Origin: Botryotinia globosa
Taxonomy: Eukaryota > Ascomycota > Leotiomycetes > Helotiales > Sclerotiniaceae
Length of the DNA stretch: 64,000 nt
Direction of reading: 5' to 3'
Assembly (NCBI GenBank): GCA_014898425.1
Contig: RCSZ01000004.1
Span: 868,001-932,000 of the forward strand
Every line of letters starts with the position of its first letter. Position 1 is the stretch's first letter. The notes beneath the pieces were generated by a model that ran no database searches, was not told the origin of the DNA, and saw only the letters and a list, made by a program, of their open reading frames with translations. Both the position numbers and the translations under genes were made by a program. This document shows positions 12,501 to 24,332 of the stretch, one piece after another.

Positions 12501-14530
12501 TGGTACTTTGACTGCCTTGATGGGTGTTTCTGGTGCAGGAAAAACAACTTTACTTGATGTCCTTGCCCAAAGAGTCTCTATGGGTGTAATCACAGGTGAT
12601 ATGTTGGTCAGCGGCAAACCCCTCGATGCATCCTTTCAACGAAAGACTGGATATGTTCAACAACAAGATTTGCATCTTGAAACCACGACTGTTAGAGAAG
12701 CTCTTCGATTTTCCGCCATGCTACGTCAACCAAAATCTGTTTCCAAGAAAGAAAAGTATGATTTCGTGGAAGATGTTATCAAGATGTTGAACATGGAAGA
12801 ATTCTCGGAAGCAGTGGTTGGTGTTCCAGGTGAAGGACTGAATGTCGAACAACGAAAGTTGTTGACTATTGGTGTCGAATTGGCTGCTAAACCTGCACTC
12901 TTACTCTTCTTGGATGAACCTACTTCTGGTCTAGATTCTCAATCTTCATGGGCAATCGTTTCTTTTTTGAGAAAGTTGGCCGATAATGGCCAGGCAGTCT
13001 TGGCTACTATCCATCAGCCCAGTGCTATTCTGTTCCAAGAATTCGACCGATTGCTATTTTTAGCAAAGGGTGGAAGAACCGTCTATTTTGGAGATATCGG
13101 TCATAACTCAGAGACTTTACTCGAATATTTTGAATCTCATGGTGCTGCCAAATGTGGTGAAGATGAGAACCCGGCAGAGTATATGCTGACAATGGTCGGT
13201 GCTGGTGCACAAGGAAAATCTACTCAAGATTGGTAAGTTCGAACCTCCTTTTCCTGATATCATCGAGACTGATTCAATACAGGCATCAAGTATGGAAAGA
13301 TAGTGATGAAGCCAAAGGTATCCAAACAGAAATCGCACGCATTCAACAAGAAATGGGCCATCAGTCATCTCAAGATGATAGTAATTCCCATAGCGAATTC
13401 GCCATGCCATTCGCTATTCAACTTCTTGAGGTTACGAAGCGTGTATTTCAACAATACTGGCGTACTCCCGGTTATGTATACTCCAAACTTCTTCTTGGTG
13501 TGGCATCTGCTCTCTTCATTGGATTTTCATTCTTCCACGCCGATGCATCTCAACAAGGTCTTCAAGATGTTATCTTCTCCATCTTCATGATAACAACTAT
13601 CTTTACCACCCTCGTACAGCAGATCATGCCTAGATTCATTCTACAAAGAGACCTTTACGAGGTTCGAGAAAGACCATCAAAAGCATACAGCTGGAAAGCT
13701 TTCATCATCGCTAATATCGTTGTTGAAATTCCATATCAAATTCTCCTTGGTATCATGGTATTTGCGTCCTACTTTTATCCAATTTATACCAACAATGGTA
13801 TTCCATCATCGGGTCGTCAAGGACTGATTCTCCTCCTTCTTATTCAATTTTTCGTCTTTGCCAGCACATTCGCACATATGCTTATTTCCGCTCTTCCGGA
13901 TGCCGAAACTGCTGGCAACATCGCAACATTGATGTTCTCACTTACCCTTACCTTTAATGGAGTCTTTCAACCCCCACAAGCTCTTCCTGGATTTTGGATC
14001 TTCATGTACCGTGTTTCGCCTTTAACTTGTGAGTTCTTCTTCTCCTCTATTAGTAAATATCAATGCTAACATATTCAGATCTCGTTTCGGCTATCGCATC
14101 TACTGGTCTCTCCGGTCGTCAAGTAACCTGTTCCGACAATGAACTCGCAGTCATGCAACCACCCGCTGGCGATACTTGTGGTAGCTACCTTCAGCCATAT
14201 GCCACAGCAGCTGGAGGTTCCATCTATAACCCCGAAGCTACATCGGATTGTCAATATTGTTCCTCATCCAATGCAGATCAATTCCTCTCGTCGGTAGCGA
14301 TTAGCTATAGTACTCGTTGGAGAGATTATGGAATCGTATTCTCATACATTGTTTTTAATATTTTCATGGCGGTTTTGTTATACTATTTGATTAGAGTTAG
14401 AAAGAGTAGTGGAAAGAGCTTCAAGGAAAAGTTGGAGGCTTTGGGAGCACTCTTCAGGAAGGATTCGAAAAGTGATAATACGAAGACGACGGGAAAGAAA
14501 ATGGAGGCTCCGCAAGCTAAGGGTCATTAG
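9509..14530 (+). CDS. PDR-type full-size ABC (ABCG) transporter
   Basis: Eight exons (9509-9912, 9971-10296, 10348-10715, 10769-10959, 11026-11731, 11785-13232, 13283-14028, 14079-14530) join in phase to about 1546 residues, normal for fungal pleiotropic-drug-resistance pumps. Order is NBD1-TMD1-NBD2-TMD2. NBD1 shows the PDR-typical degenerate Walker [10 protein letters not shown] (about residue 211), signature VSGGERKR, a Walker B region WDNATRGLD lacking the catalytic Glu, and a Tyr in place of the switch His (AIYQASQ). NBD2 has canonical GVSGAGKTT (about 911), [12 protein letters not shown] and ATIHQPSA, with a degenerate signature ([10 protein letters not shown]). Known role of the family: ATP-driven efflux of hydrophobic compounds such as fungicides and plant defence chemicals at the plasma membrane. 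ATG at 9509 is the first in frame. The gene looks intact. Confidence 0.95.
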
Positions 14531-14948
14531 TTGTCGAGACGTGGAGAGTTAATATGTAATTATTTAGGGGTCGTTTGTTGTTGATTAGAAGGGGGCATGC
14601 CTCCAGATGGCCCAGGCTTTCTTTTCTTTTCGTTGCTATTGCTGCTGCAATTCTTTTGTACATTCTTAATTAGATTAATGGTATATACCTGATTTGAAGG
14701 GTTTAAAATAGTCGCATATCCCGTGGGTTTTAAAAATGAATATGAGATTTGTGGGGTGATATACCCGGCAAGACATAATCGATGGTGCTTTCCATGGGGG
14801 TCGTAGTCGATCAAGACTCATTCTGTGAATCAATCTGCTTCGGATCACAGGCTACCTTTGTGTGCACGCTCAGGTATACGCCTGGCTCGCTAGAATCACC
14901 ACAATAACATACCAAATCTCATCAAATCCACAGCACAGCCGTATACCT
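14531..14948. other. Intergenic between convergent genes
   Basis: About 420 bases separate the stop of the ABC transporter from the stop of the FAD-oxidase relic. It should contain both 3' ends; nothing else is seen. Confidence 0.5.
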
Positions 14949-16666
14949 CTAAGCCTCGCAAAGATGGCCATCCTTCCTTTCAACCCAACGATCACTCCTC
15001 ACAGCCCCCAAAGCATAAAACCTGTTCAACTGATCATACTTCGCCTTAAACGCAGCCAAAAAATCATAATTTGCACCATAGAACGCCCTTCCAATCCGGT
15101 TGCTGAAAATCCGCCTCGTCGAGATATACTGCTCCATCCGGATTCAAGGCCGCAAGTGCAGAACCAATAGTACTAGTCATGAAATTTTGACTCTGGAAAT
15201 TGGCTGAGAAATCGGTGTAAGTGAGGTACGTGCCGAAGACCGCATTCATGAGCGTTTTTCTCCAGTAGGGGTTGTCGGATATTTCGGGGGCGTTGGGAAC
15301 TACTGTTTTGTTTACCTCGAGGGTTACGCCGGCCATTAGATATCCGTTGTCGACGGTGGTTTGGAGGACGGATATGAAACTGTCGGTATCGTTTTGCACG
15401 ACTGATCGCGGGAGTAAACGGCCTGCTGTGTTGGCGTTGGAGACGTTGGCGCCGAAATTGACGGAATGGTAGTATTCTAGGAGTGAGGAGGATACTGAGG
15501 ATGTGTAAGCTTAAGGGATCTCGGCTTTGTCGAGTGCGGAAAGTACGGGCGAAAAGAGGCTATTGATTGTATCTTGCGCGACGTAAGACCTGTGACTGGA
15601 GAGACGAAGGAAAAACTGGGTCCGATGGTCCAGACGATCTGTAAGCCGCTGTCGACCATTAGTGGTGATAATTGCAGGAACCTTTTGACAGTCTGCCAAT
15701 ATGCGGCAACCCCTTCTGTTGTAGTTGGAGGGGCAATTGCAAAGTCGCGGAGGATGTTGAAGTGACTTTGGGATGAAATTTCATAGTTGCGGACAGAACA
15801 ATGCCGTATGTTCCTCCACCACCTCCAGACAGTGCCCAGAAGAGATCTGGATTTTGAGTAGGAGTAGCTGTAACGAGTGTTCCTACCCCAGTCACAACTT
15901 GCCATTCCAAGACCTGGTCAACTGCCAATCCGAACTTTGTAGCAAGCGGTCCGTGTCCACCCCCTTTCCAATAGCCGCCAGCCAGTGCGACAGTAGGACA
16001 ATTTCCAGCAACAAGGATGCCATTGTTTGCATCGGCAAATTCATAGGCTTGTTGAGATGAAACCCACGATCCAACTACTACTTCTTTTCCTGTATATATC
16101 GAGGAATGATACGTTTCGAGAAGAGAGATCGATGTTAAATGAAATGTCCAAACTGCAAGAGCACCAGCCCAGTGGGTTTGCCATTATAGTCATGGCCGGT
16201 GGGACTAATCACCAGACGAATATTAAAAAGATTGGCAAATGTGACTGCTGCTTTAACATCACCCGTCGTAGTTGCATTGACTGTATAGCTAACATAGTTA
16301 CCTAAAGTACATGACGTAGAGTCCGAAACAAAGGGATTCCACGTGTTGTTTGTGAGTATCCAGGCCATAGTGGAGGAAGAAGAAGAAAGGTGGGTTTCTG
16401 GGAAAACCAGTTGTCTTTCAACGTAGCACAGCATCGTAGGTTGCGAACTGATCGTTGTGGCAGACGGCCGCGATAGGGACGGTAGCAATTAGTTTGCCGC
16501 CTATTGTTTGATTGAATCCGTCCCAGTCACTTATGCCGGGATAGCATTCATCTCCTGGGAAACAGCGGCACACAGAGGGAATCAGTGATGTTGACATTGC
16601 TTCATACGAAGCAAAAGGCGCCATCGAAGGTAACAAAGCGAGCATACTGCTAAAGATAGACGACAT
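14949..16666 (-). pseudogene. BBE/FAD-linked oxidase pseudogene, full length
   Basis: The minus strand carries a nearly complete secreted berberine-bridge-enzyme-type oxidoreductase in pieces. N-terminal block from MSSIFSSMLALLP; FAD-binding region with VISPTGHDYNGK, whose His is at the position of the covalent-FAD His; the AGNCPTVALAGG block with the matching Cys; LSGGGGGTYGIV; and a BBE C-terminus (FYGANYDFL to RKDGHLCEA). Reading it needs five frame changes, near 16428, 16171, 15745, 15595 and 15085, and passes one in-frame TAA at 15509-15511. None of these sites has a convincing intron. Known family role: oxidation of alcohols, sugars or secondary metabolites with bicovalent FAD. Many independent indels make a dead gene far more likely than sequencing error. 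Confidence 0.88.
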
Positions 16667-17728
16667 GATTGCGATGGTCGAAGAGATACTCCCAATAGCC
16701 CGTCCCGATTTTTAGAGAGCGCGGTCCATCAATTATATATCGATTGTCTTGCATCGTAAAAGACCGAGTTTTGTTGGTGTTTTATTGGCGGCCAACGACT
16801 TATAACAAGGGTTGAGTGAGATATTGATAGCCACTGGAATACAGGGCATATTGGCCCTATTCCTTCTTGGGGAACCAAGCGTTGGGTTTTTGCAATATTT
16901 GGAACTGCGAGCACTGGATAGTTACGTTGCTAGTACAGGATGGTATTATATTGCAGCGTCCCACAGATCTTTGATCTCACAGACGCAATCAGCAGTACTT
17001 TCGGTCTATAGATATGATGTCTGCTTAATTTGAGCTTCAGAAATTATCATGGCTAACGATTTTTGCTTGGCTTGGTTCTTATCATCTTCAGCTGCTAAGA
17101 TTGCATCATTAGTATCTCAAAAGAGAATTAGAATCCAAATAATTGACTTTTCTATGCCCCTTTCCCGATTTTTGGTTCTCTGAGAAACCTTTGTAGTACC
17201 ACATCTTCTTGATCTCATTCTTCCCTTCTCGAAGCTGATGTGAAGATGAATGTTAATATTCTACATGGCAATATAGGATTCCTTACCTTCTGTAGCCGCG
17301 ATCTCGTCGTTCTGGTTGTTGACTTTCATTTGTAATGATTCAGTAGGAGCTTCCTATGAGGTGAGGATTAAACAATAAAGATAAATACCAAGGAGAAGAT
17401 TGAACAGTTACTGACTTTTTTCTTCTAGTTTGCTTGCTTGATCAATCAGGCGTTCTCTGCGTCTCTGTCTTGTCAAATAATTAGGCATGACCTTGAATTT
17501 GTGAACCCCAAGTAGATTCCGAAATGAAGGTAAGATTTATTCTAGTAGTAAGATGCCGATGATAGGGCTATCAGAGGCAACTGGAAGTCTAGTTTTGGTT
17601 AGCGGTCTTTTGGCAATCGCTTAATTCCACACTACTTTCTCATAATCTGAACTGTTGCCACGAGAATTTTTCACACACACACAACAAAAAATTATCAACT
17701 TCAAACTTCAAACCATCAATTATTGAAG
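16667..17728. other. Accessory region with possible fragments of a spliced minus-strand gene
   Basis: The minus strand has coding-like, Lys/Glu/Gln-rich pieces with intron-like borders: one from an ATG at 17488 (MPNYLTRQRRRERLIDQAS) to a GTCAGT site at 17415, another at 17353 down to a GTAAGG site, and a third ending near 17109 followed by a TACTAAT branch-like site and CTTAG. The first two do not join in phase, so I do not call a gene. It may be a relic of a coiled-coil gene like the next one. The rest shows nothing. Confidence 0.25.
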
Positions 17729-18975
17729 ATGGCAGATCTCAATTTATGCTGCGCGCTACCATATATACCAGTGGAACTACAAATTCGTAAGCATCTCGAG
17801 AAAACAAAAGAAGCAAACAAAAATCTGATCAACTATTTAACGCACGATCAAGTTGATGGGAAAGAGCTGACTCTCAATCAAAGCTTCAGATCTCCGAAGA
17901 TCATAAATGCCAATTGCCCTAAAATATCTTGATCGAGATCTGATCCCAATTTGTGGAAGTTCATTTCTGAAGAAGATTGTGCTCGTTGGAAGAGCATGGG
18001 CAACCTTGCAGTATTTCAAGGTAGGCAAATGCTCGATGTGCCATGGGCACATCGTCTGAATTCCAGCGTTCATGGCTGGAAGACTGAAGATAGACTCCCA
18101 ATCGCATTTTTTGGGCGTCTGATCCACCACCACAGAGCCTGGCCTCTAAATACTGGTGAAAACTTGCGAATAATCCAATTCTTCCAGAAAAAATTGGATC
18201 TGAGTTCAAGGTTACGGTCGAAAGACCTGACCGAAAACAAGGACAAAATGCCACCTTTGTCTGCGTTTACTTCACCATCAACAAATCTGGAAACTGTCGC
18301 AAAGCCAACATCCTGATGGATCTTGCATACATTTTGAACTTTCTCAGCCGTTACAAAGAAGTAGTAAGCCAATACTCGCTTCATGAACCGGGATGTCCAG
18401 ACATCTCTCATGCCTGGGACACCTACGTGACCGCTCAGTATCCTCATTCTCCTGATTCCAAGTTCCCGATGGGGGAGTCATCTGAAAACTTTTCTGAATC
18501 TGATCAAGAAGAGGAAGAAGAGTGTAACCGCCTGGTCGAGGAAGAAGACCGAAAGGTCAAAGAGACTGAGGACCAGGCTGAGAAATTGGTACTTTCTCTT
18601 TTTGTACTGGTGTCTTCATTTTTTTCTTCAAATCATATTGACATCTTATAGGCAGCTGAAGTAAAGGACGCCGAGGAGAAGAAGGCAGCTGAAGGAGCCA
18701 AGGTGGCTTTGGAGAAAGCTGTATGTTCTCTTGTACTTGTTTTGATATCATATTAACATCCTATAAGAACACCCTCTGATCAAAAATCCGATTGAAAAGC
18801 CTGATTGAAATGATTTGGAGACTCTCGCAGTAAGTTTCTTTGCTAATTCTTCTCATCTACGCATAATACTAACCGTTTTTCATAGTGGATGGTCGCAAAC
18901 TATTCTGGCCAGTTGCCGCAAGATGAGCCCGTGAGAGTTCTCCAAAGGGATTTCTGTCTTGGTCCGAAATCCTGA
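17729..18975 (+). pseudogene. Spliced coiled-coil protein gene, probably disrupted
   Basis: ATG at 17729 starts MADLNLCCALPYIPVELQI, followed by a GTAAGC donor. Later a long frame (about 18190-18590) reads FKVTVERPDRKQGQ, NKSGNCRKANILMDL and a Glu-rich tail ending DQAEKL at a GTACTT donor. After an intron comes an Ala/Lys/Glu coiled-coil exon (AAEVKDAEEKKAAEGAK), and after a textbook intron (GTAAGT, ACTAAC, CATAG) the last exon WMVANYSGQLPQDEP to TGA at 18973. The middle (17900-18190) cannot be joined in one frame, and the exon before the last intron meets a TGA preceded by GAT that would be CGA before a C-to-T change. No family recognised. It could still be an intact gene with introns I resolved wrongly. 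Confidence 0.4.
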
Positions 18976-19290
18976 TCTCTGAATTGTCTTGTGGAATATG
19001 AGTGGTTGCTGGTTCCCATTGTGATTTTAGGTGGCATACCAATATTGTTGTCTATGTGAGGTAAAAGAAATAGCGCCCTAATACATTCTTCTTTAAACGC
19101 ATGTGATATCTCTTTTTCTTTCAATGTAATTCCCTCTTTAGACTGTTTTAAAATGTTGCGTTACTTTATATTTGATAGGCCATCATTGGAATTATATTCA
19201 AACCCCAATGTGTAGAAATCCTAAGAAACATGGGGAAAACACGATTATCACATGTTCGAGATCGGGAGAAATCAGTTGTATAGTACTAGG
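18976..19290. other. Intergenic
   Basis: Short spacer between the broken coiled-coil gene and the MITE-like element. No ORF or structure of note. Confidence 0.4.
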
Positions 19291-19539
19291 GCACAGCTGT
19301 TCGTTGAACACCAAAATCGCACCAAAACTCATATAAATTATCAATAAATTTTATATAATAAATTTTATATTAATATTTTTCAATTATAATAAATATTATA
19401 ATTAAATTCTTTAATATATAATAAAATAACAATATTTTTTGATTTAATATAATAATTTTTAATATTTCTTTTTTATTATTATAAATAGAGCAAAATGACT
19501 ATTTTTGATGTGATTTTGATATTCAACGAATAGCTGTGC
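19291..19539. mobile_element. MITE-like element with 37-bp inverted ends
   Basis: A 249-bp element. The left end starts GCACAGCTGTTCGTTGAACA and the inverted right end GCACAGCTATTCGTTGAATA. Over about 37 bp the ends differ at five sites, all transitions, as expected if both were once identical and RIP acted. The centre is almost pure A/T with no coding potential. I see no clear target duplication, so the superfamily is undetermined. Confidence 0.6.
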
Positions 19540-20332
19540 ACGGTTACTATATGATCCCAGTGCCCTCAATCAGTCCCATAGCTGCCGGTAAAGTATTAAA
19601 ACTGCCATTGCGTGATATTCAAGCAGATTTTTAATTTTACAAAGCTGCAAGATGGGCAAACCCTCAAACATGAGATACTCCCTTGACGATCTTCGCGGGA
19701 CGGGTCGAGAATTTTTCGAGCTCTCTTTACAAAGAGCGAATTGGTACGATATACGAAACTCTATCGGCTTTGGATTCTCACGTATTTTAGTTCTTCGGTA
19801 TGCTTTTATTCCAAAGCAAAGGTCGGGATTTGGGGAAGAAGCACATCAGAAATTCACTCTGGAAAATCTGGTTTGCTATCTGATTCAACATGTGCGCTGT
19901 AGCTTCAAAACTTTTAACTCATAATAAGACAAGACTACCACACCATGAAGACCGATAAATCTATACACTCACGTAGACTCATAATAAATAGAACATGATA
20001 CATGAAGGCACACATATATGATAGGTATAAGCCCTTTAGCTCTTGAGATTCAAAGACTCCGCTTCAGTACACCCATTCCCCAGTCGGGATACAAGTGCCA
20101 AACGGTAAATTACACATCCGTGTATTCTAGTCACGTTTTGCAATGGCCAAAAGAGAGAACTGCTAGGTAATATGAAAATGAGATGATGTTTGAGCTAGTT
20201 CAGCTATCATGTGATCATGATTCGTTGCGCGGAGACCATGCGAGGTTTTGAGATAACCACAAATTCTGAGCAGAACACAAACACCAAAGCAATAACACTC
20301 TGCAACTTTGCAACTTTTACCTTTAAGACAAC
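19540..20332. other. Intergenic
   Basis: A 90-codon plus-strand frame (19652-19924) starts with an ATG, but its composition and context give no reason to call it. It otherwise holds the 5' flank of the next broken gene, which has no visible ATG, so a missing first exon could lie here. Confidence 0.3.
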
Positions 20333-22569
20333 GTGCACCGAACAAGACACCATATAGACTACTCTGATAATGAAGAAATTGAATTACCCGTTCCAAAACG
20401 AGTGCCGATTATTTGGTCCGACGAGGATGATAGAGATCTGCCACTACACTCTGACTTCACCAAAAATATCAAGAGTTGCGCCGAACAGAATTCCAGAGAA
20501 TCGTCCGTGGCTTTAGGAATTTCTTCTTTGGATTTTGAAACCATCATAAACTCATGGGATGTGTATGTTAGGGAGAACCCTGAACATGGATTAAAAGCCG
20601 TTGCTGAATATTCAGCTCGGAGGACCGAACGTATACCGGTGTCTGAGAATGAGGCAATTTTACAAATGAAAAAGAGAGCATTGGTCAATGCATTCCGTCG
20701 ACCTGAAGACAGGGTTGCTGATGATGCACAAATGCCTGAAGAGCCAAATGATCTCGAATCCCCTCACATGACTTCTGATGACGAACCCCCGATGCAACAT
20801 CAAGAAGATATTGGTAACCTTGAGTATTCATCTGAGCCTATGACTGAAAATGCATCACCTCAGCAGTCAACACAAAGTAGATGAGATTTGTGGCGCGAGC
20901 CTGTAGCTCAGAATCAATACCAAAGTGAGAGCGAAGATTCTGAGTATCAACCCAGCCACAAAGCTGATGGACCATACAACCGTTCAAGAAAGCACCAAGG
21001 CAATAGAGGGAAAGAAAATTCTGAATACCCGCCTCATTCTGCGACTCATCACCAGTCATCCGAGCATTCGACACAACAACAAAGCGATACGGGAGGTTCT
21101 GATCACCAGCCCAGCCCCGCAACCCTGAACAAGGCCTCCGATGACTTATCGGTACGCCATGGAAGAGGTAGACCTAAGGCTGAAGCTCGGAACAGGATGA
21201 TGAAGCCCTCTTTCCCCTCAAAGAGGTCCTTCCAGTGGTCGCCAATTGTCCAAGCAGAATCCTCTCGTCTTGGCTGAAGTCATTGCCATTTCCTCTGACG
21301 ATGAACATCCCATACAAAAAAGAAGCAATGAAGCAGGGCGAGGAAGAGGGAAACAGCTCCCTGGAGCAACGACAACGCGATCTTCTGAACACTCGGCACA
21401 AGTAGAACCGAAGAAAGAATTCGAGACCGAGCCGATAAACAATAATGAGAGCGGGCCTTACGTAGGAAGTAGAAGAAGGACAGAAGATTATGGACTCGAA
21501 GAAGAGGAAGTTGCGACTTATCCTATGACTCGTACACGAGCATCTGATTCGCCAATCCGATCCCAGGGAAGACCTCCCCATCGAACCAAGTTATCTTCAT
21601 ATTCTATGCAACGCCGAACAGGGTGGGAGGATTCTGATATAGAAGACGAGGATAGTCAGCCTGAGATTACGATGAGAGATTCGGCACAAAGCAGAAGTGA
21701 AGGAAATTCTGCACAGGAGACTAGGAGTGCTTAATCACACACTAGAGTACAGATAGATTCCGAATATCAATTCGAGCCTCCGAATTCCCTGTCCGACCGC
21801 AGACAAAAACAAAGTGCTGAATCTCAATTCCCGCCCCTGAACTCTTTTCCAGATCGGAGTGGACGACATGGAAACTCTGATTACAAATTCAAAACTTCGA
21901 GTTCCCTGCTGAATAGCAGAAAAAAAGAAAGTGCCTAATCTCGAATCCAGCCTCTAGCCTCTTCGGCACAATACAGAAGAAGAGAGAGAAGTTCTGATTA
22001 TGAACCGGGACTTACTACTCGCACAAAAGCACCAGAACATTCGAATAATCGTCGAGAAAAGAGGTATTCTGAGTTCAATGACTGGAATAGTCTGTATGAC
22101 GAAGATCTTGGAGACAATGAAGAATCTGAAAGATATGTCCCTGAAAAGAACTTCCGTGTACAGAGCTTCGGCTTCAAAGACCCTGCACTTGTGGGAGGAA
22201 ATGATGAGGTGAGTGTAAGCCATATATCTGGCACGAAAATGCTATTCAAAAGATACTAATATTTATCAGGTCCGCAGACGAAGGCGTGAACGAGTTGAAT
22301 CGACAATCACCAGAAATACTTCTGAGAGCCGTGACGAGGACAACAATCAGAGATCTGAAAAAGATGTAAGAATAAGCTGGCATAAATATACTCCGCACAT
22401 GCCGGTTGCAGGAGAGCGTATTCATGGAGCTCTTGGCTCCGAAGTCAAAGCACCCGACAAAGCTCTGCTACAAGAAGCTGATATACAATCTGATAATGGC
22501 ATGCGGATTCTGAGTAGCTCTGAGGAGAAGGAAATTGTGCCTTGGAAGAGGTTATCTGACAGGAAATGA
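20333..22569 (+). pseudogene. Ser/Gln/Glu/Arg-rich low-complexity protein gene with several in-frame stops
   Basis: One long reading of about 700 codons is broken four times. Frame A runs 20333-21230 and is cut by TGA at 20882 (after AGA). It then shifts by one base somewhere in 21200-21245. Frame B continues through TAA at 21732 and TAA at about 21937 to a GTGAGT donor at 22209. After a clean intron (ATACTAAT branch, TATCAG) the last exon 22270-22569 ends PWKRLSDRK. Each stop is one C-to-T change from CGA or CAA, and frame and composition carry on unchanged on both sides. The N-terminus lacks an ATG (the frame opens at a GTG). The protein is disordered, with degenerate repeats around (D/N)SEYQ, SSEH and RGRGRP. 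An early SWDVYV segment faintly recalls AWDTYV in the preceding gene. Function unknown. Confidence 0.65.
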
Positions 22570-22944
22570 TGAAGAGTAGGGATTTTCTGAAAGATCCAAG
22601 CCTGAAAAATAAGTTGATAGATCTTTGGATCACGATTTATATGGATTTCAAAAGACCAGACAATAGTATTTGGCACTTGCATTGAGCTTGAATGATTGAT
22701 GAAAAATACCTACTCTGAACTGGCACCATGGATGCTGAAACCTTCCATGGAGAACCAAGTCAGAAATTGACTTCGATCACATGAGGGGTTGGTTTTTGTT
22801 GTGTATTAGCTAGCTACCAAGTGAATAGAATGAATTCATTCAATGATCGAAATAGGAAAGACCATATGCTTTGGTAGGCTCCTGCCAATTCTTGACATTG
22901 AATCTTCTCATTGAGAAGAACGAATCTGGAGATTCTATTGCGTA
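22570..22944. other. Intergenic
   Basis: Spacer between the disrupted gene and the large inverted-repeat element. Nothing supportable. Confidence 0.4.
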
Positions 22945-23756
22945 AGTCGACCACCCTACTTTCGGGCCACCCCTCTTTCGGGCCACCCTTTTACACCAAA
23001 AATCACTTTTTTGGCCTATTAATATCTCTATCAGTATTGAATATAATTTAATAGAAATTTAGATTTATATAATTTAGGCTATTCTAAGCTTATATTAGAA
23101 TTTTTAGAATTTTAGAATTTTTCTGGATCGATTTTTAGAGCTTCAAAATATAGATTTTTAATTTACATATAAATCACATATAAATTTAAAATTTTATAAA
23201 ATCTTCAATAACTTTTTACCAATAATTATTAACAGAAAATTATATATTTTTTTGAAAAATTCAAATATGAATCTATATAGAAATTCAAAAAAAATTCAAA
23301 AAAATGAATAAATATAGAGATATAATATATAGTGAATTAAGAGTAGTATAAATAATCCCTGTAATTTTGAGGGTACCCTTTAAATATTTATTTATAAGGA
23401 ATTTTTTATTTTTTCAAGATCTTTCTAATTGAATATCTTATAAATTTATAATAAATTTAATAATTTATTTTTAACTATTTTCCCTTAAAAGTTATTATAG
23501 ATTTTATAGAATTTTAAATTTGTATGTAATTTGTATATAAATTGAAAATCGATATTTGAAGCTTTAAAAATCGATCCAGAAAAATCCTAAAATTCTAAAA
23601 AATTTAATATAAATCTAAAATAGTTCGAATTATATATATAAAAAATTTTATTAAATTATATTCAATATTGATAGAGATATTGATAGACCAAAAAGTGATT
23701 TTTGGTGTAAAAGAGTAGCCCAAAACAGGGGTGGCCCGAAAGTAGGGTGGTTGACT
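22945..23756. mobile_element. Non-autonomous TA-inserting element with about 270-bp inverted arms
   Basis: An 812-bp element flanked by TA at 22943-22944 and 23757-23758. The left end starts AGTCGACCACCCTACTTTCG and the inverted right end AGTCAACCACCCTACTTTCG. The arms can be aligned for roughly 270 bp, including CACCAAAAATCACTTTTT, ATTGAATATAATTTAATA and CTGGATCGATTTTTA, so most of the element is a decayed palindrome. A CTTTCGGGCCACCC motif is doubled near the left end; its second copy on the right is TTTTGGGCTACTC. Differences between arms are mostly transitions toward A/T. There is no transposase. TA duplication and structure fit a Tc1/mariner-type MITE. Confidence 0.8.
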
Positions 23757-24332
23757 TATATATAAAGCTTGAGACATCAACGCATATGCATTAACCAATA
23801 TTTACTGCAGTCCATCTTCTCCGTGAGTCTCCCAAAACTTAGTAGTGTATCGTGTCTGGGAGTTTAGTTTGGCAGATTGGTTATTTTGAGTCCACAGGAA
23901 GCTGGTACACATAATCCATCTTTTCTACTTCTACGTTGAACCAGGGGACTGGTGTTTACACTTGTTCTTGGTACTTACCAGAAGTCAGCCAAGCTGAAAG
24001 TGTTGTGATCAACACGGCATTGATAGCTTCTACCCTTAAGTTAGAGCGATACCTGTGGAACATGAAAGTCTCAATAATGCTATTTTATCTACTAGAGTGT
24101 CATGTGTTTAAGTCACGTCCCAATAGTCACTCGTTACCTAGATATCTTCAGTCAGAATACAATCTCTTTTGATAGCATATTAATTGCAATAATCTAATTA
24201 AGACTGAGACTTTATGTCAAAAAGCTATACCATTGACTCAATCAATCAACCACATGTACATAGTATCCCCCCGCTATGGAAATCAATAAGAAATGAAGCG
24301 AACCAGAGCCATTCCCTCCACCCGCAACCTCT
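23757..24332. other. Intergenic
   Basis: Short frames at 23936-24172 and 24214-24399 show no protein-like features; the second overlaps the 3' end of the next gene. Nothing else seen. Confidence 0.4.

Noticed and set aside
15509..15511. Treating the FAD oxidase as an intact multi-intron gene
   Set aside because: Five frame changes occur inside conserved blocks without usable GT-AG pairs, and a stop interrupts a block readable on both sides.
19652..19924. 90-codon plus-strand ORF starting MGKPSNMRYS
   Set aside because: Has an ATG but no domain, signal or conserved context; sits in a decaying region.
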